Source of the DNA: Paraburkholderia sp. BL25I1N1
GTDB taxonomy: Bacteria > Pseudomonadota > Gammaproteobacteria > Burkholderiales > Burkholderiaceae
Assembly (NCBI RefSeq): GCF_003002025.1
Contig: NZ_PVZB01000021.1
Span: 1 to 64,000, forward strand
Reading direction: 5' to 3'
DNA: 64,000 nt
The translations under genes were made by a program, and so were the position numbers. This document shows, piece by piece, positions 36,512 to 44,845 of this stretch (its first letter is position 1; each line of letters begins with the position of its first letter). The notes beneath the pieces were generated by a model. That model made no database searches, was not told the DNA's origin, and saw only the letters and a list, made by a program, of their open reading frames with translations.

Positions 36512-36987
36512 AGTCATCCTCTCACCAGAAAACGGATCTACTTTTCACCTTGGAAGGCCGCAAAGAGGCCATCCTCTGTGCAGCGCATCATAGTCACCGC
36601 CCTTCAAGCACTTAGCCGCCATGACCGAAAGCGCAGACATGTTGGCGTATGGACAGGGTGACCAACCAGGGATTTTCGGAACAACCCCGCAACCGCCGTC
36701 TTTTCAACGAATTAATTGCCGATTCCGCATAGGAATGAATTTGCATTCTGCGAATGTTAATGCAAATAAAAACGCCATTTCGTACGCCACCGCACACACC
36801 ACGACTACTCGAAAACGGCGCAGTTACAATTCGATCTATCCATCGCGAAGTGGATTTGAAGTGACTTTTCCCCGTCAGGGCGTCAGAATGAGTGCAACCG
36901 GCTTTACAATCCCGACGTCTGCCGTAGCCCGTGCCCACTAAGGTTTCTTCTGACGATATATGCGCGGGGATGGCAATAAGTAAAACG

Positions 36988-37039
36988 AACAACCAATATA
37001 AACACTTGAGAGTTCGACAAAATTATTTACTTGGTTGTT
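36988..37039. repeat. 9-bp inverted repeat, widely spaced
   Basis: AACAACCAA at 36988-36996 and its perfect complement TTGGTTGTT at 37031-37039 are 34 bases apart. Candidate paired binding sites for a looping or dimeric regulator in the divergent region. Confidence 0.4.
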
Positions 37040-37072
37040 ATTGGATCGCACGCATATAAACACGACGATTAA

Positions 37073-37090
37073 TGTTTCAAACCTGAAACA
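37073..37090. promoter_or_regulatory. 18-bp palindromic candidate operator
   Basis: TGTTTCA-AACC-TGAAACA is a perfect seven-base inverted repeat with a four-base centre, in the AT-rich part of the divergent region about 230 bases before the hydrolase gene. Confidence 0.45.
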
Positions 37091-37163
37091 CACAAATAAG
37101 ATACCTTTAGGTCGCACGGCAATAGACGGGCCAATGGCGGAATGTGTCGAGACGGGACCGGAC

Positions 37164-37208
37164 TATTTCCGCCAGCGGTGTGCGGAAATACACTATGCGG
37201 TTTCCGCA
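37164..37208 (+). promoter_or_regulatory. Overlapping alternative stem-loops before the GH39-like gene
   Basis: TATTTCCGC (37164-37172) pairs with GCGGAAATA (37182-37190). The middle arm TGCGGAAA (37181-37188) can instead pair with TTTCCGCA (37201-37208). The two hairpins exclude each other. In RNA this would be a switch in the leader; in DNA it would be three half-sites of one operator motif. Position is about 105-150 bases before the start codon. Confidence 0.45.
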
Positions 37209-37313
37209 ACACATTGCACGAAGGTGTCATACGAGGCGGCTCTGACCTGGTGAACTAGTAATTGGGCGACGCGTCTGTGGCCTTGGAAGGACAGCGAACG
37301 ACACGGGGAGCAC

Positions 37314-39602
37314 ATGTCGAATGTACGCGAACAGCGCGCGCCGCGAAGCCGCGACGGCACCTTTACCGGCGGCGGAGTACGGCAGGAAATGGCCCTCGCT
37401 ATCTCGGCAGTGGCCGTCATTCTGCTTGGCGTCGCCGCCGGCCGATGCATGGCCGCCGATGCTGCGCCGCAGGCAAATGGTGTGAGCAATGGCCCATTCA
37501 CCGCAGACGGCAGGAAGTGGACGCCGTGCGCGGCGGAGTACGGCACGTGCCGCTTCAACGGCACGCGCGACGTGCTGTATGGCACGCCGGAGCAACACGT
37601 CGTCAAAACGTTCTCGACCAGTGCGGAGTGCAATAACGGCGTATTCGGCGATCCTGCACCCGGGGTGGAGAAACGTTGCGCGATGGCACCGACGGTGGCG
37701 AGCAACGCACCGGCGCCTGTCGCAAAGCCCGACGCAGCGCCGGGTGCGGCAATGCAATCTGCCGCGCCCACGAACCTGAAGGCGCCGCCCGGACAAGGGC
37801 TGCGTTGCTCGTCGCCTTCATCGCAAGTACCTGCTGCCGCGAACGGCGATCTGCTCGAAGCCGATACGCCCAGCGACGGCACGCGCCTGTTCGCCGTGAA
37901 CAAACCGTTTGCGCTGGTTTTTGCCACGCGCCCGACGCAAGGCGACACGCTCAACTGGCAGATACGCGACACGTGGAATGCCGTGCGCGCCAGCGGACGC
38001 TTTCCCGTTGCGGCGGGAGCGACGCTGTCCACGTTGAGTTGCGCGTCCAGCGTGGCGGGCTACTTCGCGGTGTCCGCGTCGCTGGAACGTGCTCATGGTC
38101 AGCTCGATTCGCGCGGCACGCGCCCCGCGGGTATCGCGACATTCGGCGTGCTGCCCGATGCGTCCGCTGCGTTACCCGTCGTACGCTTTCCGTATGAAGA
38201 TCTGCACCGCTTCGGCGGACAGGGCGCGGCTTATCTTGCGCCGGGGCAACACTGCTGTGACGGCGACGGCTACCGGCCGGTCTATACCGCGCTCGGCCTC
38301 ACGTGGGTCAACGACAATCGCAACTGGTATATGGAGGAGCCGAAACAAGCGGGCACGTTCGAGCCCGCCAGCAAACAGCTCACGCCGTTCTTCCGGCGCG
38401 GCGACCTGCTGCGGTTGATCCAGCTCGACGGCATTCCGCAGTGGGCGAGTCCCACGAAGACCGAGACGCACAGCTATGCGCCGAAATCGCCCGCGCAGAT
38501 GAAGGACTACATGGCCAAGGTGGGCGCCGAGTCGAATCGCGTGCGCACGACTTACTTTCCCAAACAGCGCGATAACTACTATCAGGTGACGTGGGAACCG
38601 GACGCGGACGGCGGTCTGCCGTGGCGCGACACGGACGCGAATTTCATCGCCATGTACAAGGCCGTCTGGGAGGGCATCCATCAGACGGATCCGCATGCGG
38701 TGGTCATGGGTCCGACCTATTCGTCAGTGCAGGGTAATGTCACGTGGATGCGCAAACTCGGCCCGCAAGGCATCGGCCGCTATATGGATGGCATGACGAT
38801 TCACGGTTACTACGACATCGGCACCACGCCCTCGCACCCGCCCGAGCGCGTCGCGGATACCGGCAATCAGGGCACCGTGCCGGGCGCGCTGCCCTCCGCA
38901 ATGCGCGCGCTGCGCCACGAAATGCGTCTGTACCTGAAGCCCGGCGCACCGCTCTTCGTGACCGAAACCGGCATCAGCTACGACATCGGGCAGTCGTATG
39001 GCAAGAACTATCCGGGCGCGAACGTGCTGTACGCACAGGCTGCGGTGACGGCGCGCACGCATCTGATTTTGCTCGGCGAAGGCGCCGACATGACCTACGT
39101 GTTCTATCTGGCGGATATGCCGGACGCCGCGCCCGGCTACGGGATTTTCTTCGAGCTCGATCATCCGAAGGGCGCCTACGGTCCGGCCCGCATCAGCCCG
39201 AAACCCGCGGCGCTCGCGGTAGCGGCCATGACGCGGATCATAGACGGCACCGACACGCTCGGCCCGCTCAAGGATCTGCCCAAAGGCGTCTACGCCTACG
39301 CGTTCCGCCGGCTCGGCGGCGGCAAGATCGTCACCGCGCTATGGACGCACGACAACGACATGTGGAACGCCCAAAGCGGCTTCGACGCGAGTCGCAGCGT
39401 GGACTATCGTCTGCGAGTCGATGCGCCGGGCACGGCCGGCGAAGTGACGGTGTTCGACATGATGGGCAACGCGACGAGCTTGCCGTACCGCGACGGCGTG
39501 GCTAACCTGAAACTTTCGCCCGCGCCGGTCTATGTCGTCTCCGGCAACGCCGACGTCTTCAAGGACGCTGTCACCACGCCCGAGGGTTACGTGACGCATT
39601 AG
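37314..39602 (+). CDS. GH39/PslG-like glycoside hydrolase with Cys-rich N-terminal domain
   Basis: A 762-residue exported protein. An N-terminal hydrophobic segment (about residues 26-44) acts as signal or anchor. A roughly 70-residue module follows (WTPCAAEYGTCRFNGT, then TSAECNNGVFGDPAPGVEKRC), a Cys-rich, lectin-like domain known from other extracellular glycosidases. A beta-rich region leads to a TIM-barrel domain (about 270-690), where QVTWEP offers the acid/base Glu428 and FVTETGISYD the nucleophile Glu551, matching clan GH-A; PslG of Pseudomonas, a GH39 enzyme of an EPS locus, is the nearest known analogue. A paralogue lies at 44846-46798. GGGGAG precedes the ATG. It probably trims or releases the EPS; the exact linkage is unknown. 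Confidence 0.8.
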   Translation: MSNVREQRAPRSRDGTFTGGGVRQEMALAISAVAVILLGVAAGRCMAADAAPQANGVSNGPFTADGRKWTPCAAEYGTCRFNGTRDVLYGTPEQHVVKTFSTSAECNNGVFGDPAPGVEKRCAMAPTVASNAPAPVAKPDAAPGAAMQSAAPTNLKAPPGQGLRCSSPSSQVPAAANGDLLEADTPSDGTRLFAVNKPFALVFATRPTQGDTLNWQIRDTWNAVRASGRFPVAAGATLSTLSCASSVAGYFAVSASLERAHGQLDSRGTRPAGIATFGVLPDASAALPVVRFPYEDLHRFGGQGAAYLAPGQHCCDGDGYRPVYTALGLTWVNDNRNWYMEEPKQAGTFEPASKQLTPFFRRGDLLRLIQLDGIPQWASPTKTETHSYAPKSPAQMKDYMAKVGAESNRVRTTYFPKQRDNYYQVTWEPDADGGLPWRDTDANFIAMYKAVWEGIHQTDPHAVVMGPTYSSVQGNVTWMRKLGPQGIGRYMDGMTIHGYYDIGTTPSHPPERVADTGNQGTVPGALPSAMRALRHEMRLYLKPGAPLFVTETGISYDIGQSYGKNYPGANVLYAQAAVTARTHLILLGEGADMTYVFYLADMPDAAPGYGIFFELDHPKGAYGPARISPKPAALAVAAMTRIIDGTDTLGPLKDLPKGVYAYAFRRLGGGKIVTALWTHDNDMWNAQSGFDASRSVDYRLRVDAPGTAGEVTVFDMMGNATSLPYRDGVANLKLSPAPVYVVSGNADVFKDAVTTPEGYVTH

Positions 39603-39715
39603 CGGCGCGATGTGCCGATACTTCGGCGTGATGGGACAGCCTCTGCGGCGACTGGCGCACATAGTATGCAAGCGGATGCACGTTAGCATGCCTACCAACA
39701 CGCCGGAGCCGAGAC

Positions 39716-39865
39716 ATGAACGGCCTTGCATGGATGACGCTGATACTGGCCGCATTGATCGGCGCGTTTCTCTTCGCGACGATCGGCGCAATTGTGCTCG
39801 CGCTTTTTCTGACGAGCGTCTCGGGCCGGCTCACGCGACACGATGATCACCATCGCGACTATTAG
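39716..39865 (+). CDS. 49-residue single-span membrane protein
   Basis: A small protein with one hydrophobic helix (about residues 6-33, from WMTLILAALIGAF onward) and a short basic/His-rich tail (RLTRHDDHHRDY). GGAG lies seven bases before the ATG, a strong ribosome-binding site, and the frame is flanked by a well-spaced downstream start for gmm 42 bases after the stop. Function unknown; placed between a hydrolase and a nucleotide-sugar hydrolase inside the EPS locus. Confidence 0.62.
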   Translation: MNGLAWMTLILAALIGAFLFATIGAIVLALFLTSVSGRLTRHDDHHRDY

Positions 39866-39907
39866 CTGATGACGCGTTCAACCGGCGCGAGAAACGCGGG
39901 AGATGAC

Positions 39908-40363
39908 ATGCTGCTGACCGAGATCGATTTCCTGGACGTGGTCCGCCTCACGCCTCTGGTCGCGTTCGATCTGATCGTCAGCGATACGCAAGGGCGCGTG
40001 CTGGTCGGCCGCCGCCGCAACCGCCCTGCCCGTGGCACCTGGTTCGTTCCCGGCGGCCGCATCCACAAAGACGAAACACTCGACGCCGCGTTTGCCCGCA
40101 TCGCTGACGCCGAGTTGGGCGTCGCGAAACTGTCGCGCTCGACGGCACGCTTCGAAGGCGTGTTCGAGCATCACTACAGCGACAACTTCGCGGGCGAGCC
40201 GGACGTGTCGACGCATTACATCGTGCTCGCCTATTCGCTCACGCTCCCGGGCACCGCGCCGCTCGGACGGCCCGAGCAGCACAGCGAATACCTCTGGCTT
40301 GCGCGTTCGGAACTGCTCGCGCGCGCGGACGTCCACGACAACACCAAAGCCTACTTCCTCTAA
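39908..40363 (+). CDS. gmm: GDP-mannose mannosyl hydrolase (Nudix)
   Basis: A 151-residue Nudix enzyme that hydrolyses GDP-mannose to GDP and mannose. It has the modified Nudix box of the WcaH/Gmm group (GGRIHKDETLDAAFARIADAELG region, split around GGRIHKDETL), the early motif LTPLVAFDLIVSD and NRPARGTWFVPGG, and a C-terminal HSEYLWL block. The ATG at 39908 has GGGAG upstream; an ATG at 39869 would add 13 residues without such a site. In colanic-acid loci the enzyme sits next to gmd and fcl; here it is separated from them, on the other strand. Confidence 0.93.
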   Translation: MLLTEIDFLDVVRLTPLVAFDLIVSDTQGRVLVGRRRNRPARGTWFVPGGRIHKDETLDAAFARIADAELGVAKLSRSTARFEGVFEHHYSDNFAGEPDVSTHYIVLAYSLTLPGTAPLGRPEQHSEYLWLARSELLARADVHDNTKAYFL

Positions 40364-40494
40364 CGCAGCCGCAGGCCGTCGCACGAGGCTGAACCCACGC
40401 CGGATCGCGATTTGTCACCGACTGTGAGTTCGGCAACGCGCCGGTCATGGCCGCCGCAGTATGATGCGAGCTCACCGTCAGAGTTCGAATCACT

Positions 40495-42885
40495 ATGCGA
40501 TTATCGGCAAGCCCGCTCGTTCGCGATGCATTCTTTGCTTTTCTCGCGGTGCTCTTCTTCGCCTTCCCGCCGGGCGCGGCGCGCGCGGCTGAGTGCGGCC
40601 CCGGCACACTGGTCACGGTAGTCGCGCACCTCGACGACGATCTGCTCTTCGTAGACCCCGCCATCAGCGAGCGTCTCGACGCGGGCTGGTGCATCACTAC
40701 GGTGCATCTGATCGGCGGTGCCAACGGTGCGGATTTCGCATACGTTCAAACCCGCGAGCGGGCTTCGCGGCTCGCTTACGCGCGCATGGCCGGCGTGCCC
40801 GACGAGTGGCTCGAATCAAACGTTACGATTGCCGGCAAGCTCGTGCATCAGATGGTGCTGAAGGCCAGGCCGCAAGTGCGCCTGCTCGAACTTCGCCTGC
40901 CCGGCGGCGCCGTGCGCGGCGGCCGCGTACCGCTCGGCCTGTTGTGGGAACAACACGCCACGATCTCCACGTATCCGATGAACGCGGACGGCTCCGTGCG
41001 TGTGAAATACGATCGCGATTCCTTGTCGGCTACTTTAAAAGCGATGCTTGCGCCGGCCACGCTGATCTACACGCTCAATCCGGACACCGTCCCGTTTATC
41101 GAGCATCCCGATCATATCTATTCGGCGCGTATTACTCGCCACGTTGCGCAGACACTTGGCAAAGGCGTGCCGATCGTCTACCACGTCACCTATCCGACCG
41201 GCGGCTGGCCCGGTAATCTTCCCGCTGCCGAAGTGCAGCGCAAGCGTGACATCGTCGCCAGCTATTTTTCCATCGACGGCAGCGAGTCGTCCCACGTATT
41301 CGGCGAGTTTCAGTGGGACGGCAACTGGATTTCGCGCCGCTATGTGGTTGCCGATCGCACCGATCGCCGCGTGCCGGATTTCGTGTCTCATCCGATCCAG
41401 CTGTTCAACGCGGCGGCGAGCCGCTGCCTGACTTCCGCGGGACCAGGCCGCGCGCCGACGCTCGCCGCCTGCACGGACTCGTCCGCGCAGCAATGGCGAT
41501 GGGATCCGCTGACCGTGTATCCCGGCAATACGCGCAACGCCGCGCTCGTGAGCGTCGCGACCTCGCAATGTATCGCCGAGCGCGACGGCTACCTGGTCGC
41601 CGAGACTTGCGATCAATGGGATGTGGCGCAAAGCTGGACGCCGTGGGACTTCGGCCTCGTCTATACGCCGATGCGGCATTGTCTCGGCGAAAACGACGGC
41701 AAGCTCACCATGCGCGGCTGCACCGCGCTCACCACGCGCTACCGCTGGGCCACCACGCAACACACGCAGGCGAACGACCTGAGGCTCGCCGCGGCGATGG
41801 TCGGCGACATCGCCGGCTCGGGCGAACAGTCTGTGGTGTACGTGCAGCGGCAACACGACGGTCCAGGATTCAACGTGTATGCCGCGTCGCTCACCAAGGC
41901 GTCGGCGCCCGCGCTGTGGTACGCGAGCGCCGTCCCCTTCGATCCCCTGGCGAGCGCGCCGAGTTGCGCCGGCGACAAACTGTGTTTCGACAGCGTGCGC
42001 TTCCTGCTCGCTGATTTCGACGGCGACGGCAAGGCAGATCTGATGATCGTCGCGGCGCGCCAGGGCGGGACCGCGTTCTGGTTGCTTCGCAGTACCGGCG
42101 AATCGTTCGAGCCTCCACGCCTGTGGCTGCAAACGAGCAACGCGTTCAGGCCGGAACTGACGCAGCAATATGTGGCGGCTGACTTTACCGGCACCGGACG
42201 GGCCAGCGTGCTGATCGCGCAGAAGCGGCCCGACAGCGGGCTCGATCTATGGATGGCGTCTGCGCAAGGATCGGGCATCTCAACGGGATCGGCGCCGGTG
42301 CTCTGGGCGCAGGCCAGAAATCTGCCGCAGAACGTCAATCTGCTGACACGCGAAACGGCCGGCTCGCGCGCCTCGCTGGTCGCGGTGGAGGGCGCCGACG
42401 GACGCCTCGCGATCACGCCGATCGCCAACGAGGGCACGCGCATGAGCGTCGGCGAGCGCAACGTGTTGCCGGCGACTTTTGCCCCCGGCTTCGTGAAAGT
42501 GACAATGGGCGCCGTGCATGGCCGCGACGGCAATACGCTGATTCTGCTGACGCCGCATCTGGACGAATCGAGCGAAGAAGCCATGATCGACGTCGCCACG
42601 CTCGACCTGAGCGGCGCGGCGAGCGCGCCGGCCCAGGCGGCGACATTGCACGGCATGTCGTGGTCGGATGTGTTTCCGGAATTCGTGCGTGACAAACGGG
42701 GGGCGGCACTCGTGCTGTTTCGACGGACCGACGCCACCCTCGGCGATTTCTATTTCACCGGCGGCGCACCGGCAATCACGCGCTATCCATCCGGAAACGG
42801 CCTGGCGCTGGGCGAAGCGCAGGAACTCGGCAAACTGCCGGGGCTTTTCTCGGAAACCGTGCGAATCGACCGGCTCGCGCAATAA
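40495..42885 (+). CDS. PIG-L-family deacetylase with ricin-type and repeat regions
   Basis: A 796-residue exported protein. A signal peptide (cleavage near ARAAE, about residue 32) precedes a PIG-L/LmbE domain with the metal-site motif AHLDDDLL (His45, Asp47, Asp48; Pro of AHPDD is replaced by Leu) and a second site HPDH (His204, His207). Such enzymes remove acetyl groups from N-acetyl sugars using zinc. About residues 300-420 show QxW-type repeats (SAQQWRWDP, CLGENDGKL) typical of ricin-B lectins, and the rest resembles FG-GAP/VCBS repeats (LADFDGDGKADLMIV, AADFTGTGRASVLIA) that form a beta-propeller. Secreted location and EPS context point to action on the polysaccharide. Substrate is unproven. 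Confidence 0.8.
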   Translation: MRLSASPLVRDAFFAFLAVLFFAFPPGAARAAECGPGTLVTVVAHLDDDLLFVDPAISERLDAGWCITTVHLIGGANGADFAYVQTRERASRLAYARMAGVPDEWLESNVTIAGKLVHQMVLKARPQVRLLELRLPGGAVRGGRVPLGLLWEQHATISTYPMNADGSVRVKYDRDSLSATLKAMLAPATLIYTLNPDTVPFIEHPDHIYSARITRHVAQTLGKGVPIVYHVTYPTGGWPGNLPAAEVQRKRDIVASYFSIDGSESSHVFGEFQWDGNWISRRYVVADRTDRRVPDFVSHPIQLFNAAASRCLTSAGPGRAPTLAACTDSSAQQWRWDPLTVYPGNTRNAALVSVATSQCIAERDGYLVAETCDQWDVAQSWTPWDFGLVYTPMRHCLGENDGKLTMRGCTALTTRYRWATTQHTQANDLRLAAAMVGDIAGSGEQSVVYVQRQHDGPGFNVYAASLTKASAPALWYASAVPFDPLASAPSCAGDKLCFDSVRFLLADFDGDGKADLMIVAARQGGTAFWLLRSTGESFEPPRLWLQTSNAFRPELTQQYVAADFTGTGRASVLIAQKRPDSGLDLWMASAQGSGISTGSAPVLWAQARNLPQNVNLLTRETAGSRASLVAVEGADGRLAITPIANEGTRMSVGERNVLPATFAPGFVKVTMGAVHGRDGNTLILLTPHLDESSEEAMIDVATLDLSGAASAPAQAATLHGMSWSDVFPEFVRDKRGAALVLFRRTDATLGDFYFTGGAPAITRYPSGNGLALGEAQELGKLPGLFSETVRIDRLAQ

Positions 42886-42915
42886 CGTAACGCAAGCCGG
42901 CCGGCCCGATCGACG

Positions 42916-44001
42916 TCAGGCCGAAACCCGGAGCGGGTGAACGAACTTGCGTGCGATCGTCATGTAACGATCCGCGGTGTCGTGCAGCGTGTAGCCGGCC
43001 AGCTGCCGGTTCGCGCGCGGTGTGTCGAGTGCGTGCAATAGCGCGCGGCCATAGGCTTCCGCATCGGTCGTGTCGACCAGGCTGACACCGGCAAACGCGC
43101 TCGCAAAACCGAACGAGGGAATCCGGCTCGCCACGATTGGAATGCCCGACGCAAGCGCCTCGAGAAAACCAATGCTCTGTGCTTCGAAACGCGACGGCAT
43201 CGCGAAGACACGCGAGGCGCGCAGAATCGCGGCGACGTCGGAACGCGGCCCGCCCACCGTCACCTTGCTTTCCAGGCCGAGCTGACGAACCAGCGACAGC
43301 ACCGCTCTGTGATAGTCGAGATCTTCGACGACGCCGCACAACAACAGCCGCGCCTCCGGCTCCGATTGCAGCACGCGCTCGAACGCGCGGATCGTGTCCA
43401 GTTGGCTCTTGCCTTCGATATAGCGGCCGAGCTGGACGATCTGCTTCGGGTGCACGCCGATATCCGGCGCGACGACGTCGTTGTCTTCCGAGAACAATTG
43501 CGCATCCACACCATTCGGAATCACGACCATGGAGGGATGCCGGCCAATCTCGCGAAGGTAGTCGTCGATATTCTGCTGCGACACGCCGATGACAGCTCTC
43601 GCGCGTCGCGAGAGCAGGCGTTCGGCGCGCTTGAGCGCCCCGTTCTCGAAATCGTTGACGCCGGAATGCATGACCCATGCGATCGGCGTATGGACCGGCA
43701 GAAGGCGCACATAGAGCGCGGCAAGCGTGGCGTGAGCCACGATGAAATCCGGCCGGAACCGCCGCACCACGCGATACAGATGCAGTAGCTTTCCCACCCT
43801 GCCGTAGCGAACCTCGGGAAACAGACACGTGACGCCGGCTGCCTGAAGTTCTGCGTGAATGGCGGCGAAATCCTCCTGCTCCGGGAGCAGCGATGTCATG
43901 CAGACCTCATGGCCACCGCGCTGATGATGAATGGCCAATCCCTTTACGAGTACTTCCGCCCCGGACAAACGCGGTGCATGAACCAGTTGAAGAATCCTCA
44001 C
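42916..44001 (-). CDS. GT4-family glycosyltransferase (EPS assembly), paralogue
   Basis: A 361-residue GT-B enzyme starting MRILQLVHAPRLSGAEVL and containing MVVIPNGVDAQLF, IVQLGRYIEGKSQLDTIRAF and the E-x7-E region SRFEAQSIGFLEALASGIPIVAS. About half of its N-terminal 170 residues match the transferase at 12596-13669. The start is a GTG at 44001 preceded by AGAGAGA. It is divergent from the second hydrolase and lies outside the core operon, so it may add a branch sugar. Confidence 0.9.
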   Translation of the reverse strand: MRILQLVHAPRLSGAEVLVKGLAIHHQRGGHEVCMTSLLPEQEDFAAIHAELQAAGVTCLFPEVRYGRVGKLLHLYRVVRRFRPDFIVAHATLAALYVRLLPVHTPIAWVMHSGVNDFENGALKRAERLLSRRARAVIGVSQQNIDDYLREIGRHPSMVVIPNGVDAQLFSEDNDVVAPDIGVHPKQIVQLGRYIEGKSQLDTIRAFERVLQSEPEARLLLCGVVEDLDYHRAVLSLVRQLGLESKVTVGGPRSDVAAILRASRVFAMPSRFEAQSIGFLEALASGIPIVASRIPSFGFASAFAGVSLVDTTDAEAYGRALLHALDTPRANRQLAGYTLHDTADRYMTIARKFVHPLRVSA

Positions 44002-44845
44002 GATCTATCTCTCTGGATAACCGCCTTTTTGCGCAGCGGAGGGATGCCGCCCCCGTTATTGCAGACGCAAAATAACGCCGGCATCCAACATCGTGGTTGG
44101 CGCGTTCCGCTTTTCGGAGCGCATCAATACTTTTGTAAAACAGCGACAGTTCCGCTACGAAGTCCATGTCGCGAAGAAACCTTACACCCAAGGTCCAGCA
44201 CTTTTACGCCAACCCTAAGAGCTTTTCGGCTGACCAATGAGCGCTAACGCCCATTTCTCAGTCGATTGATCGCGCTGGATAGTTAGGCATCCGTTTCAAA
44301 TTTTTACGACCCTAATTCGATGTGGCGGACAAATACTATTCTCGCCTGACAGATATATTGATGCGATCAAAGCAATTAGTACTGCATGAATGTTCATACG
44401 TAACGACTCGTTACGTCTTTTAAGCATACTAATGCGTATCGTTGCGGTCGATTCTTCCCAAACTGAGTTGTTTCAGCCTACGGACAGTAAAAAGTTCGTC
44501 GGCTCGCGCCGTGACTTCACGTGCTGCGATTTGAATCGCGCTACTCCTCAATAGGCTGGCCGTTTTCGTCGTACTTTCCCCGGTCGTCCGATTCCGCCAA
44601 AACCCGCTCATGTCAGCGGTGCGGTTTCGTATGACAAACGCTTCTTGCACAGAAGCGCTTCGGAGCCGGCATCCCGGGAAGGCATCACCCTCGCGCAGTC
44701 ACGACGCTGCGCACTCAGGACGCCAGTGTCGAAGCCTCGGTCATCGGCTGGCTTGCAAATGAACCCCGCTGTTCGCTCGACCTCCCCAACGCGCTTTGCG
44801 CGAGGACGTAGACGCATGATCAGCTAACGCATTGCTTACAGATTG
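44002..44845. other. Divergent regulatory region before the GH39-like lipoprotein gene
   Basis: About 840 bases without a supported gene; the first 450 are AT-rich like the region at 36512-37313. It holds the palindrome at 44398-44416 and presumably promoters for the flanking glycosyltransferase and hydrolase. Confidence 0.65.
44398..44416. promoter_or_regulatory. 19-bp palindromic candidate operator
   Basis: ACGTAACG-ACT-CGTTACGT is a perfect eight-base inverted repeat with a three-base centre, in the AT-rich divergent gap. It resembles sites of dimeric TetR or LacI-type regulators by form only. Confidence 0.5.

Larger units (their letters stand above)
36512..37313. other. Long AT-rich divergent regulatory region of the EPS locus
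   Basis: Eight hundred bases without a supported gene, clearly more AT-rich than its neighbours. It must carry promoters for the AraC-type regulator/EPS core and for the hydrolase gene. It contains several inverted repeats: AACAACCAA (36988-36996) with TTGGTTGTT (37031-37039), TGTTTCA-N4-TGAAACA (37073-37090), and the overlapping arms at 37164-37208. Confidence 0.7.

Noticed and set aside
36612..36992. Minus-strand frame of 126 codons in the AT-rich EPS gap
   Set aside because: No good start, AT-rich codon use unlike the locus, and no recognisable domain; treated as regulatory DNA.
37035..37253. Plus-strand frame of 72 codons before the first hydrolase
   Set aside because: It runs through the inverted repeats and has no ribosome-binding site or family-like sequence.
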